Counted from the stretch's first letter, positions 25,955 through 35,307 are shown. The stretch: 64,000 nt of DNA from Gemmatimonadota bacterium (GCA_016704465.1 JADJAD010000013.1:124001-188000); one strand, 5' to 3'. Numbers and translations are program-made. Notes: generated from the sequence alone by a model not told the origin.

Positions 25955-28900
25955 TCAGTAATTGAGGTTGACTGAGAAGAGGAGCTGCGCGAGCGGCGGC
26001 ACCTGCGCCTGCTCGAGGCGCACGAACTGTTGCGTCGTGAAGAAGTTCTCCGGGTCGGTCCCGCCGTACGGCGTCCACAGTGCGAGGTTGCGCCCCGACA
26101 CCGTGATCGAGCCGCCGCGCGCCCCGGCGCGCTGCGCCCAGCGCGGCGACAGCTGATAGGCTGCCGAGATTTCGCGCAGTCGCATGTACTTCGCCTGCTG
26201 GTAGGTCCACTGACGCAACGCACCAGACGAGGATTGCGCCTGCGCCACGAAGACCGGGTCGTAGTCCTGTGGTTCGAGGTTGGCGAGGCACTGGGCAAAG
26301 ACCTGGCAGCGAGCGCGGTCGTTGTTGTTCAGCACGCGGTGCCCGCCCTTGAAATCGAGCTGCCCGTAGAGGCGAATGGAGCGGAACAGCGTGATCGTCG
26401 TGTTGAACGCCCCCTCGAGGCTCGGGTCGGTCCGCCCGATGTACACGCGCGGGGCCACCGGCTGCAGCAGTGCGTTGAGACAGGGCGTGCTCCCCTTGTT
26501 GCCGTCATCGCACATCATGTTCTCGGCGCGCTTCGTCGTCGGATTGTAGTCCGCGCTGACGATCTTGTAGTCGTACCACGACCCCACCGGGCGACCGACG
26601 GTGTGCCGGATCGAGCCGAGCTGGAGGAACGGCACGGCGCCGATGTCGGTGACCTGGTTGTCGTTGTTCGAGATGTTGAAGCCGAAGTCCAGGTTGAACT
26701 TGTCGCGCTGCACCGCATTCCAGCGGGTCATGAGCTCGACCCCCTGGCTCTGGATCCCGCCGATGTTGATGAAGCGTTGTCCGGCGAAGCCCGACGACGG
26801 CGCCACATCCTGCGACAGGATGCCATCCGACGTATTGCGGCGGTAGAACGTGAGCTCAGCCGACACGCGTTCGTTCAGGAACGCGCCATCGAACCCGAGT
26901 TCGACCTCGCGGCCCCGCTCAGGCTTCAGGTCCGGGTTTCCGAGCGCCTGCGGCGAGACCGCCGACGTGCCGTCGCCGCCGGTGGTCGCGGAGTAGGTCC
27001 GGAGGGCCGAGTTCACCGCCGGCTGCTGCCCCGTCTCGCCATAGGCGGCGCGCAGCTTGAGCTGGTTGATCCACCCGAGCTTGAACCACGGCTCTTCGTT
27101 GATCACCCACGTGCCGGCAATCTTCGGGTATGTCGTCCACGAGAAGTCCTCGCCGAACGCGCTGTTGTTGTCCACGCGCAACGCGGCGGTGAGGTACATC
27201 CGGTCGTTCAGGTTGATCTGCTCCTGGCCATAGAAGCCGAGCGTGGAGTTCTCGAAGAAATCCTCGCCGCCGAACGTGACCGCAGCGGCATCGACCAGGG
27301 TGAGACCACCGGCCGGGAAGCCCTCGCCCCGCGCAGAGAGCGCATACGTCCCGCGCCGGAAGTACTGCGCACCGAACGAGGTCGAGCTCTGGAGCCCGAA
27401 GAGCGTGCTCTTGAGCGTGGCCGCGTAGTCCACCGACGTCACGCCAAGTTGGCGGCGCCGCGTGAGCTTCGTGCCGTTCTGGTCCACCGGGTTCCCGAAG
27501 AACTGCCGGAAGAACGGCGCCATGCGCTGCGTCTGGTTGACGTTGTCCTCGCCCGTCAGGTCGTTGCCGACCACCAGTCGCTGCGAGAGCCAGGTGCCAA
27601 CCCGATGATTGAACTGCAGCGTTCCGGTCGTACGGGCGACATCCTGGTACTGCTTGAACGCCCCCCAGAACGCCTCGGGCGGGGCGGAGAAATAGCCACG
27701 ACGCAGGATCTCGGCTTCGGTGACCGGAGCCTGCCCGAAGTACATGGAGAACCACGCGCCGCCGCCGGCTTCCTGCGGCACACGGATGCGCTGCTGCGTG
27801 GTGCTGAACGTCGCCTGGATGTCGAGCGACTTGTACGGCGAGATCGAGACGTTGGCGGCGCCGTTCCAGCGCCACAGTCCGTTCGTCGGCTCAATTCCCT
27901 TGTCGTTGTCGTAGCCGCCGGAGACGTTGTAGCGGACGGCCTCGTTGCCGCCGTTCAGCGCGAGGTTGTACCCCTGCGAGAGCCCGGTCTGGAACAGGTC
28001 CATCCCGGCTTCGCGATTGATCGCCACCGGATTCCAGTCCTTGATGCTCCCATCGGCCAGCCGGCGGTAAGTCTTGCCGATGCGGGCCTCGGCGTCCTGG
28101 AACCAGTTGGCGCCGAGCCGCGACGTCATGTTGAAGACCGGGCGACCGGCCTTGCCGCGCTTGGTCATGATCTGGATGACGCCGTTGTTGGCTTCGGTGC
28201 CGTAGAGTGTGGCAGCGGCCGGCCCCTTGATGACTTCGATGCTCTCGATGTTCTCGGGGTCGATGTCATTGAGACGCGAGATGATCCCCGAGCTGAAGAA
28301 CTGCGACTGCGGCCCCGAGGAGACGTCATTCGCGATGCGGATGCCGTCCACGTAGACCAGCGGCTGGTCGTTGAGCGACAGCGACGCGGCGCCGCGAACG
28401 CGGATGCGGGGTCCGGAGCCGATGGCTCCCGAGCCGCCCGTCATCACCACGCCGGGGGCGCGTCCGTTGATGAGGCTGGAGACGTCCTGCGACGGCGCCA
28501 CGCTCTGCACCGCGGCGACGTCAACCTTGGTGATCGAGTTGCCGATCGCGCGGCGCTCGACGGGCTCGGCCGTCCCCGTGATCACAAGCTCGCTGAGGGT
28601 CGCGGCCTGCTCGGTGAGGGTAATCCGAATGTCGGTGCGGCCCACGCGCACCGCCTCGCTCGCCGGGCGATACCCGATGCGTCGCACCTGCAGCGTCACC
28701 TGGGCGCCAGAGAGTCCCGTGATGCGAAAGCCGCCGCTACCGTCGGTGAGGGCGCCCTGGGTGCCCCCCTCGATCGTAATCTGGGCGCCATCCACGCCGC
28801 GCAGCGTTCGCGCGTCTACCACGGTCCCTGAGACCACGCCGCCGGTCTGGGCTCCTGCGGTGGGCGGCGCCAGCGCAAGCAGCGCCGCGAGCGCGCCGAC

Positions 28901-28966
28901 CCAAGGGCGAGTCGATAACCAGCCTGGGACGCGGCGCGCACGACCAATCGAACAGTCACGCGTCAT
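25955..28966 (-). CDS. SusC/RagA-family TonB-linked outer-membrane protein
   Basis: 1003 residues. A signal peptide is followed by a carboxypeptidase-regulatory-like domain (GVVSGTVVDARTLRGVDGAQ, residues about 40-120). Next come a TonB plug (VSSLINGRAPGVVM, then PLVYVDGIRI and IEVIKGPAAATLYGTEANNGVI) and a large beta-barrel ending in LLFSVNLNY. This is the usual SusC layout for TonB-dependent import of oligomers. ATG 28966 has GGAGGAG about four bases upstream, a strong site. It is the first gene of a susC-susD-hydrolase run; an amino-acid permease lies 348 bases upstream on the same strand. The cargo is unknown, with peptides or muropeptides the leading inference. Confidence 0.92.
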   Translation of the reverse strand: MTRDCSIGRARRVPGWLSTRPWVGALAALLALAPPTAGAQTGGVVSGTVVDARTLRGVDGAQITIEGGTQGALTDGSGGFRITGLSGAQVTLQVRRIGYRPASEAVRVGRTDIRITLTEQAATLSELVITGTAEPVERRAIGNSITKVDVAAVQSVAPSQDVSSLINGRAPGVVMTGGSGAIGSGPRIRVRGAASLSLNDQPLVYVDGIRIANDVSSGPQSQFFSSGIISRLNDIDPENIESIEVIKGPAAATLYGTEANNGVIQIMTKRGKAGRPVFNMTSRLGANWFQDAEARIGKTYRRLADGSIKDWNPVAINREAGMDLFQTGLSQGYNLALNGGNEAVRYNVSGGYDNDKGIEPTNGLWRWNGAANVSISPYKSLDIQATFSTTQQRIRVPQEAGGGAWFSMYFGQAPVTEAEILRRGYFSAPPEAFWGAFKQYQDVARTTGTLQFNHRVGTWLSQRLVVGNDLTGEDNVNQTQRMAPFFRQFFGNPVDQNGTKLTRRRQLGVTSVDYAATLKSTLFGLQSSTSFGAQYFRRGTYALSARGEGFPAGGLTLVDAAAVTFGGEDFFENSTLGFYGQEQINLNDRMYLTAALRVDNNSAFGEDFSWTTYPKIAGTWVINEEPWFKLGWINQLKLRAAYGETGQQPAVNSALRTYSATTGGDGTSAVSPQALGNPDLKPERGREVELGFDGAFLNERVSAELTFYRRNTSDGILSQDVAPSSGFAGQRFINIGGIQSQGVELMTRWNAVQRDKFNLDFGFNISNNDNQVTDIGAVPFLQLGSIRHTVGRPVGSWYDYKIVSADYNPTTKRAENMMCDDGNKGSTPCLNALLQPVAPRVYIGRTDPSLEGAFNTTITLFRSIRLYGQLDFKGGHRVLNNNDRARCQVFAQCLANLEPQDYDPVFVAQAQSSSGALRQWTYQQAKYMRLREISAAYQLSPRWAQRAGARGGSITVSGRNLALWTPYGGTDPENFFTTQQFVRLEQAQVPPLAQLLFSVNLNY

Positions 28967-29314
28967 GAAGCTCCTCCAAGTGAGATGAAGGTGGAATCCC
29001 TCGAGCCACGAGCGATCGGCGCGCAGGGACGGGTACTCGGAACTGTATACAAATAAGCGTGCTCAAACGTTGATGCGAGGGCCCGCATACGTCAACCTGT
29101 GGGTGTCGACCCGTGCGGGGGCGGGGTCGAAGGCACCAGGTCCGACCGACTCCGCACTGCGCCTGGCTCCGGTGCTTCCTCGCGCGGCCGACCGCAGGGG
29201 CCGACCGCAGGGGCCGACCGCGGGAGCCGCATGCACAATCCCCGCCGGCGAAGCGCCCGACGGGGAAGAGGAAGTGCGCGCCCAGATCCGACCGTCCCGG
29301 TGCGTACCGCGACC
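28967..29314. other. 348-bp non-coding gap with possible susC promoter
   Basis: No convincing gene in either strand. It holds an AT-rich island (GTATACAAATAA at 29045-29056) that stands out from the GC-rich surroundings; read on the minus strand it offers TATACA as a -10 element about 80 bases ahead of susC. It also holds a 13-bp tandem repeat at 29186-29224. Confidence 0.4.
29186..29224. repeat. 13-bp tandem repeat, intergenic
   Basis: Three copies of GGCCGACCGC(A/G)GG between the permease and susC. Confidence 0.9.
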
Positions 29315-30655
29315 TCAGGGAGGACCCTGATCTCCCGGAAGCGACGACGGCACCACCTGATTGCGCCGCCACGCGACAAAGGCGGGGATACCCAGGAGCA
29401 CGACCCCGATCCCGATTGCCGACTGTCCCGGCTGCTCGTACACGGTGTTGAGCACGATGGCCGCCGCCGCCAGGACGAAGACCACCGGCGTTACAGGATA
29501 CCACGGCACGCGGAAGGGACGTTCCGCGTTCGGCCGCTTGATGCGCAGCGAGATCACCGCCGCCGCGCCGAGGGCATAGAAGATCCACCCGACGAAGACG
29601 ACGTAGGTGAGCAGTTGCTCGAACGTCCCGCTGAGCGCCAGCACCATCGCCCACACACAACTCGAGGCGATCGCCAACGCCGGGGTCCCGAACTTGGGAT
29701 GGACCTCCGCCAGGCGCTTGAAGAAGAGCCCATCCTTCGCCATCGAGTAGTAGACACGCGGCGCGGTGATGACGGTGGCATGGGCCGCGCTGTACATGGA
29801 GATGATGATCGCCAGCGCGATCACGCTCCCCGCCGCAGGGCCGAGTACGTGCGCCACGGCTTCACCGGCCACGCGATCCGAGGCGGCGACGCTCGCCGGC
29901 CCCAGCGCGGCGAGATAGGCGAAGTTGGCCACGAGATAAATGACGATCAGCGCGATCGTCCCCGTCACGATGGCGCGTGGTAGCGACCGCTGCGGAGCGG
30001 TGGCTTCGCCGGCCGCAAAGGTCACGTACTGCCAACCTTCGTACGCCCAGAGGACGGAAATGATGGACAACCCGATGCCTGAGAAGGTCGCCGCAGGCGC
30101 CGTCGTCGTCGCCACCGCGTCCCCGCCCGTTCCGAGCGCGAGCAGGATCACGCTCATCGCCAGGATCGCCACGACCTTGATCCCGGTCGCGACATTTTGC
30201 ACCGAGGCACTTTCCCGCGTCCCGCGCACGTTGATGGCCATCATCAGGACAATGAGCGCGGTAGCGATCACCTTCTTGGCGATCGGCGACAACAGGGCGA
30301 ACTGCCCCATGTAATTGGCCGCCGCCACGGCCAGCGTGGCGATCGTGCCGCTGCCGATCACGAAGAACAGCGTCCAGCCGTACAGAAATGCCGGCAGGGC
30401 GCCAAAGCCATCGCGGATGTACGAGTACAGCCCGCCCGACCCGCGATCCATGGCCCCCAGTTCTCCATAGGAGAGCGCGCCCAGGAGGGAGAGAATTCCC
30501 CCGAAGAGCCAGACCCCGCTGGCGATCGCGACCGACTCGCCGCTCAGCTTGAGCACCGTGGAGGGGACCAGGAAAATCCCGCTCCCGATCACGTTGCCGA
30601 TGACCAGCAGGGTGAGGTCGGTCGTGCCTAACGTGCGCTTGAGCGAGTCAGCCAT
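29315..30655 (-). CDS. APC-superfamily amino-acid permease
   Basis: A 446-residue inner-membrane transporter with about 12 hydrophobic helices. The APC signature in TM1 is IGNVIGSGIFLVP. The consensus amphipathic loop SYGELGAMDRGSGGLYSYIRDGFG follows TM2, and TM6 carries SVLWAYEGWQYVTFAAGEATAPQRSLPRA, typical of the LAT/APC group. The substrate is probably an amino acid or small peptide-derived amine. The start at 30655 matches the family N-terminus. The gene lies upstream of susC-susD-hydrolase on the same strand and could import the products across the inner membrane; a 348-base gap means separate transcription is also possible. Confidence 0.88.
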   Translation of the reverse strand: MADSLKRTLGTTDLTLLVIGNVIGSGIFLVPSTVLKLSGESVAIASGVWLFGGILSLLGALSYGELGAMDRGSGGLYSYIRDGFGALPAFLYGWTLFFVIGSGTIATLAVAAANYMGQFALLSPIAKKVIATALIVLMMAINVRGTRESASVQNVATGIKVVAILAMSVILLALGTGGDAVATTTAPAATFSGIGLSIISVLWAYEGWQYVTFAAGEATAPQRSLPRAIVTGTIALIVIYLVANFAYLAALGPASVAASDRVAGEAVAHVLGPAAGSVIALAIIISMYSAAHATVITAPRVYYSMAKDGLFFKRLAEVHPKFGTPALAIASSCVWAMVLALSGTFEQLLTYVVFVGWIFYALGAAAVISLRIKRPNAERPFRVPWYPVTPVVFVLAAAAIVLNTVYEQPGQSAIGIGVVLLGIPAFVAWRRNQVVPSSLPGDQGPP

Positions 30656-30861
30656 GGGCGAGGCGGCGAGAGGATCGATGCAGGACGACGGGCGGCGTAG
30701 CTTACCGGCCGGCCGGGAGCTCTGTAAGGGTCATGGACGATCTGGCTGGCGATTTGCTGGCGATCTGCCGGATGACCAGGCTGACGATCCGTCGTGCGAG
30801 GGCGACGATCCGGCAACCGTCGCGCGCGACGAGCAACGGCCCGAATCCCGGCGCTCATCCG

Positions 30862-31437
30862 TCAGCCGCCGACCGCGTGCAGGTCATCGCGCGAGTCCAC
30901 GTCGCGCGGCGCGTCGGCGTCCACCGTGACGCGCACGACCCGATCGCCCATCGACGCCAACAGGTCGCGTGCCCCGGCATCGCCGGACAGTGCCGCCAGT
31001 TGCTGGCGCATGGTGTGGTCGAACAGGACCGGGTTCCCGCGTCCGCTCCGGTACACGGGGACCACTGCGGCCGCGTTGGAGTCGCGCCAGGTCTCGGCGA
31101 GCGCCCGCACCACCGCCGCGTCAATGCCCGGTTGGTCGCCGAGGGCGACGACGAAGGCATCGACGGAGGGAGGGAGCGCGGCGACGCCGATGGCCAGCGA
31201 CGCGCTCATCCCATCTGCCGGTCGTGGGTTGACCACCACCTGCGCATCGCTGCCTGCCAGCGCCCGACGCACCCCATCGGCCGAGGCGCCGCCGACCACC
31301 ACCACGGGCGACAGGCCGCCGGCGGCCAGACGGTCCACGACATGCCTAACGATGGCCGTCCCGCGAACAGTGGCAAGCACCTTGTCTCCCCCGAATCGCG
31401 TCCCCTGCCCCGCCGCCAGGACCACCCCGGCGATCAC
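30862..31437 (-). CDS. MobA/MocA-like nucleotidyltransferase (molybdenum cofactor cytidylyltransferase type)
   Basis: A 191-residue protein with the N-terminal nucleotide-binding motif GVVLAAGQGTRFGGDKVLA and the active-site region VVALGDQPGID. These are features of the CoxI/MocA branch that attaches CMP or GMP to the molybdenum cofactor. GTG 31437 is chosen because it overlaps the preceding stop in a GTGA junction and puts the P-loop-like motif at the usual distance from the start. The upstream open frame lacks similarity. It is the last gene of the cox accessory run (coxD to here) and would supply the dinucleotide cofactor for CoxL. Confidence 0.85.
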   Translation of the reverse strand: MIAGVVLAAGQGTRFGGDKVLATVRGTAIVRHVVDRLAAGGLSPVVVVGGASADGVRRALAGSDAQVVVNPRPADGMSASLAIGVAALPPSVDAFVVALGDQPGIDAAVVRALAETWRDSNAAAVVPVYRSGRGNPVLFDHTMRQQLAALSGDAGARDLLASMGDRVVRVTVDADAPRDVDSRDDLHAVGG

Positions 31438-31829
31438 TCGCCCCCAGCGGGGCCCGCGGCCCGTCGATACAGGGACACCGCCCCATGCATCACCGTCAGC
31501 GGCAACCGGATGCAGTTCATGCGCGCCTGCGGAATGCGCGCGTCGAGGGCGCGCAGGATGTCGTCCACCAGGAGCGTCTCCACCTCGTCGAGCGGCGCGT
31601 TGCGCACGAGATCCGTGAGCATCGACGCCGATGCCACGCAGATGGCGCAGGCATTGGCCGTGAACCGCGCCTCGCCCACCACGTCTCCATCCAGCCGCAG
31701 CTCGATGCGCACCCGGTCGCCGCAGAGTGGATTGGCCCCCTCCTGCGATATCGTCGGGTAACGCATCGCCCCCTGGTTGCGTGGATGGCGGAAGTGGTCG
31801 ATGACGACCGGCCCATACGGGGGGCTCAT
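31434..31829 (-). CDS. SufU/NifU-N-like iron-sulfur scaffold protein
   Basis: A 131-residue protein of the IscU/SufU/NifU-N fold. All three scaffold cysteines are present, in ANPLCGDRV, ACAICVASASML and ARMNCIRLP, with the helix-capping VIDHFRHPRNQG at the N-terminus. Found in a cox cluster, it may supply the 2Fe-2S centres of CoxS, which is inference; these genes usually sit with sufS or iscS. ATG 31829 starts two bases after the previous stop, and the end overlaps the MobA-like start by four bases. Confidence 0.82.
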   Translation of the reverse strand: MSPPYGPVVIDHFRHPRNQGAMRYPTISQEGANPLCGDRVRIELRLDGDVVGEARFTANACAICVASASMLTDLVRNAPLDEVETLLVDDILRALDARIPQARMNCIRLPLTVMHGAVSLYRRAAGPAGGE

Positions 31830-31831
31830 CA

Positions 31832-32872
31832 CTACTCCACGGCGCCGCGCTCGCGGGCCTGCCGATACGGGGGAAATCGGAACGCCATGTCTCGCGTAAG
31901 AAAGCCACCATGTCCCAAGGCCGCCAGCTCGCGCCCGCCCACGGTCTCCCCGGTCAGCAGGCGCGGCAACAGCAGGTCGAAGACGCTCGCCTGGGAAAAC
32001 AGCCCGCACGCCGGCATGCCGATGATGGGGACGGCGCCCGCGCGCGCAAGCCAGACGAGCGACCCGGGATGCGCCGGCACGCCATGGCGCTCCATGCGCG
32101 CACCCACGCGTTGCAACGCCTCGAACGCCGGATCGAGCGGATCCATCGCGCGGGAACCGGCGAGCGCGATCACCTGCGCACCCTGGGCGAGCAGTCGGGC
32201 AAGTCCGTCCGCCACCGCGTCCTCGGTCGCCGACACGAACGCGGGGGCGAGGAGCGTCGAGCCGAACCACTCCACCTTCTCGCCCAGCGCCTGCTCGAAG
32301 CGCGCCATTCCGCGCGCCCCCAGCGACTCCTGCACCACCGCGCCCACGATCATCGGGAGAAAGGCGCGCACGGCGACCACGCCGCCGACCTCGCGCGCCG
32401 CCCGCTCACCGTGCGCCAACGAGGTCGCGTCAATTGCAAACGGAACGATCTTGCTGCGGGCCACAGTTTCGCCGCGATCCACCACCTGGGCGTCGAACAG
32501 GGTGTACAGGCAGAGACCGTCGACACTGTTGACGGCCTCCAGCGCACCACGCTGGACGGCAAGAATGCCTCGGTGGCTCGCGTCGAGCGGCCACGCCCCT
32601 GCCGTGAGCGCCCCGACCTCCACCCCGACGCCGGCCGCCGCCGCCGCGAGTCGGGCCCCAGCCTGGCGCTCATGCACGTCCCCGGGCTCGAGCGCCAGCA
32701 GGTGCAACTGCTCCCACGGCGCGTCCCGCAGCTGCAGCACGGCCACGTCGTCGAGCTGCGTCCCCTTCGACAACACGAGGCGCCCCGCCGCGTCGCGCAC
32801 GTCGAGGGTGAGGACCTGCCCGACGGCGACCGTTTCCCCGTCGGTCGCGCGGACGTGCCGGACCGCTCTCAC
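31832..32872 (-). CDS. molybdopterin-binding protein (MoaB/Mog-CinA-like domain)
   Basis: A 346-residue protein. The N-terminal part (VRHVRATDGETVAVGQ, VLTLDVRDAAGRLVLSKG) is SelO- or MoeA-like and beta-rich. The C-terminal half carries a Mog-type fold with ALAGSRAMDPLDPAFEAL and GAVPIIGMPACGLFSQASVFDLLLPRLLTGE, which matches molybdopterin-binding proteins of cox and xdh accessory clusters. GTG 32872 overlaps the xdhC stop as GTGA. The likely role is cofactor handling during maturation of the molybdenum hydroxylase. Confidence 0.75.
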   Translation of the reverse strand: MRAVRHVRATDGETVAVGQVLTLDVRDAAGRLVLSKGTQLDDVAVLQLRDAPWEQLHLLALEPGDVHERQAGARLAAAAAGVGVEVGALTAGAWPLDASHRGILAVQRGALEAVNSVDGLCLYTLFDAQVVDRGETVARSKIVPFAIDATSLAHGERAAREVGGVVAVRAFLPMIVGAVVQESLGARGMARFEQALGEKVEWFGSTLLAPAFVSATEDAVADGLARLLAQGAQVIALAGSRAMDPLDPAFEALQRVGARMERHGVPAHPGSLVWLARAGAVPIIGMPACGLFSQASVFDLLLPRLLTGETVGGRELAALGHGGFLTRDMAFRFPPYRQARERGAVE

Positions 32873-34062
32873 GTCGTGCCAGGGGGCGCGGGCTTCGGCG
32901 CCGATGCCGCGTCGCTCGTCGTGTTGCTCGCCGCGCCGCTTGCCGAGCCGCTTGCCGAGCCGCTTGCCGCGCCGCTTGCCGCGCCGCGTGCCGAGCCGCC
33001 GCCGCGCCTGTCGCGCATCGCTCCCCCCGTGCGTCCACGCACCACCGCCAACGCCTCGGCCAGCACGCTGAGCGCGATCTCCGGAGCGCTTCGTGCCCCG
33101 ATATCGAGCCCGATGGGGATGCGGACGCGCGCGAGTTGGCCGATGGCGATGCCCTCGCTCGCCAGGAACTCCAGCATGGCCGCACCGCGTCGGGCACTCC
33201 CCAGGCAGCCGACGTAGCCGGCATCGGACGCCAGCACCGCGCGCAGGACCGGCAGGTCGTACTTGTAGTCGTGCGACAGCAGGACCACGAGCGAGCGGGC
33301 CCCCAGCGGGAGCCGATCGGCGATCTCGGAGGGCATGCCGACGATGAGCTCGTCTACCGATGGAAAGCGCTCGCGTGTGGCGAACCGATCGCGCCCATCG
33401 ACCACGACGGTCCGGAGCCCCAGGACGCGCGCCATGTCGACCAGGGGCATGGCGACGTGCGTGGCGCCAAAGACCACCAGCGTGAGGGGCGGGGCATGCA
33501 GCTCGAAGTAGTGACGCCCCCCCTCGCCCGTGGCACCGATCGTCGCCGTTCCAGAGCTGCCACCCTCGAAGAACGCCGCGCATGCCGCCGCGGCCATGGC
33601 GTCGTGCGCCGGGTCGCCCAGCGTCCCGGCACGCTGCCCGCGCTCGTACACCACCAGTCGGTCCGAGCGCCCGTCGAGCGGCGCCACCACGACGAGTCGC
33701 CGTCCGGCCTCGACCTCCGCGCGCGCGTATCGCATGGCAGCGACAATCGGGTCCGCCGGCTCGGCGGCATTGACCGGCTCGACGAGGACTTCGATCGACC
33801 CCGCGCAGGTCATGCCAAGCGCCCACGCATCTTCGTCACCCAACGACATCTGCAGCAGCGTCGGACGCCCGTGGGCGAGGACTCGCGCCGACTCCTCGAT
33901 CACGCGCGCATCGACGCATCCACCGATCGTCACCGCCCCGACGATCTTCCCCTCAACGTCGACCCACATCTTGGCCCCCGCTTCCTTGGGCGACGCGCCC
34001 TCGGTGGCAATCAGCGTGGCGACAGTCGCCGGACCTGGCGGAAGGTGGAAATCGTCAGACAT
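32869..34062 (-). CDS. XdhC/CoxF-family cofactor insertion chaperone
   Basis: A 397-residue XdhC-family protein. The N-terminal domain shows VATLIATEGASPKEAGAKMWV, then GGCVDARVIEESARVL. A Rossmann-like C-domain has LTLVVFGATHVAMPLVDMARVLG, and the conserved VVLLSHDYKYDLPVLRAVLAS and YVGCLGSARR. The family sulfurates or inserts the molybdenum cofactor. ATG 34062 is chosen; the open frame upstream adds Pro/His-rich residues only. About 25 C-terminal residues are an Ala/Ser/Gly tail made by a 12-bp tandem repeat. It overlaps the next gene by four bases. Confidence 0.88.
   Translation of the reverse strand: MSDDFHLPPGPATVATLIATEGASPKEAGAKMWVDVEGKIVGAVTIGGCVDARVIEESARVLAHGRPTLLQMSLGDEDAWALGMTCAGSIEVLVEPVNAAEPADPIVAAMRYARAEVEAGRRLVVVAPLDGRSDRLVVYERGQRAGTLGDPAHDAMAAAACAAFFEGGSSGTATIGATGEGGRHYFELHAPPLTLVVFGATHVAMPLVDMARVLGLRTVVVDGRDRFATRERFPSVDELIVGMPSEIADRLPLGARSLVVLLSHDYKYDLPVLRAVLASDAGYVGCLGSARRGAAMLEFLASEGIAIGQLARVRIPIGLDIGARSAPEIALSVLAEALAVVRGRTGGAMRDRRGGGSARGAASGAASGSASGSASGAASNTTSDAASAPKPAPPGTT
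32933..33000 (-). repeat. 12-bp tandem repeat in xdhC C-terminal tail
   Basis: Five units of G(A/C)GCCGCTTGCC encode a Gly-Ser-Ala-Ser type tail. Confidence 0.9.
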
Positions 34063-34128
34063 GGCTTCAAGATGGTGCGGTGGTGGCGAGTGCGGCGAGT
34101 GGGGGACGCGCATCCTCCCCAACTCGCC

Positions 34129-35298
34129 TCAGAGCGCAAGGTGGCGCGCGAGGCGCCCGAGTGCCTCCAGATTGTGGCCAGCGGCCAGCAGGTCGATAAA
34201 CGGAAGGGCGGCCTGCATCCCTCGTGTATCGGGGGCGAAATCCGCCGCCCCCATCAGGGGATTGAGCCAGATCACGCGCCCCGCACGCCGACGCATCGTC
34301 CGCATCGCGTCGGCGAGCACGTCCGGGGAGCCGACATCCCATCCATCGCTCAAGATGATGACGATCGTGCGCCGATCGACCAACCGCGGGTAGCAGGTGA
34401 GAAAGGTCGCGAACGACGCCCCGATGCGCGTCCCCCCCGAGAAATCCTGCACCTCACGCCCGAGTTCGCGCAGCGATTCCCGAAAGCGAGCGCCTCGCAG
34501 GATCGGGGTCACGCGACTGAGCCGGGTCGCGAACGCAAACGTCTCCACGCGGGCAAAGCTGTTCTGCAGCGCATGAAGAAACTGGAGGAGGAACTGCGCA
34601 TACAGCTCCATCGAGCCGGACACATCGCACAGGGCCACGATTTGCGTTCGGCGCAGCGTGCGCGATCGACGCTCCAGTCGAATCGGATCTCCCCCCGTCC
34701 GCAGCGAGGCGCGTACGGTCCGGCGCAAGTCGAGGCGTGCCCCACGTCGCTCGGACTTCCAGCGCCGGCTGCGCCGCAGCGCCAGGCGACGCGCCACCTG
34801 CCGGGCCAGGACCCGAAACGCCTCCTCGTCGTCGGCCGCATACCGGGCCACGTCTCGCGCGCCTAACGATTCCTCGTTGCTCGCCGCGCGCAGCGTGAGC
34901 GCTTCGCCTTCAACGACCTCGCCGGGCTTCATCCAGTTCTGGAGCGACACGGACGGGGGCTTTGACGGGGCGGTCACGGGAGGACGCACCATGTCGTGTC
35001 GCGGTCCCGGCAACGGCACCGACGGCGGCAGCCCGCTGGTGGCCGTCCACACGTCGTGAAACGCCTGGTCGAAGCTGTCATAGTCCTCGCGCCGGCTCAC
35101 CATCACCGCGCGCAACGCCAGCCGCAGCTCCTCCCGGTCGCCCACGTCGAGGCAGCCGAGGGCTCGCGCCGCGTCGATCGACTCGGCTGGCGTCACCGCG
35201 ATGCCGCGCGCGCGCAGCAGCCGTCCGAGCCTCACGACTGCCGCGACAAGCTCGGCCGTGGGCGGCGTGGACAATGCGGCGGGCGGCGCGTGGACCAT
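34129..35298 (-). CDS. coxE: CoxE-like von Willebrand A domain protein
   Basis: 389 residues. The C-terminal VWA domain has the MIDAS motif CDVSGSM near residue 220 and a later VIILSDGWDVGSPDVL. The N-terminal helical part has LGRLLRARGIAVTPAESIDAARALG, typical of CoxE. With the MoxR-type ATPase CoxD it is thought to remodel the CoxL active site during maturation. It starts 9 bases after coxD and lies upstream of xdhC, in the canonical accessory order. Confidence 0.88.
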   Translation of the reverse strand: MVHAPPAALSTPPTAELVAAVVRLGRLLRARGIAVTPAESIDAARALGCLDVGDREELRLALRAVMVSRREDYDSFDQAFHDVWTATSGLPPSVPLPGPRHDMVRPPVTAPSKPPSVSLQNWMKPGEVVEGEALTLRAASNEESLGARDVARYAADDEEAFRVLARQVARRLALRRSRRWKSERRGARLDLRRTVRASLRTGGDPIRLERRSRTLRRTQIVALCDVSGSMELYAQFLLQFLHALQNSFARVETFAFATRLSRVTPILRGARFRESLRELGREVQDFSGGTRIGASFATFLTCYPRLVDRRTIVIILSDGWDVGSPDVLADAMRTMRRRAGRVIWLNPLMGAADFAPDTRGMQAALPFIDLLAAGHNLEALGRLARHLAL

Positions 35299-35307
35299 CC
35301 GGTTTCC

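Noticed and set aside
26030..28831. Very long plus-strand frame opposite susC
   Set aside because: Arg/Ala/Val-rich antisense shadow; the minus strand encodes a complete SusC.
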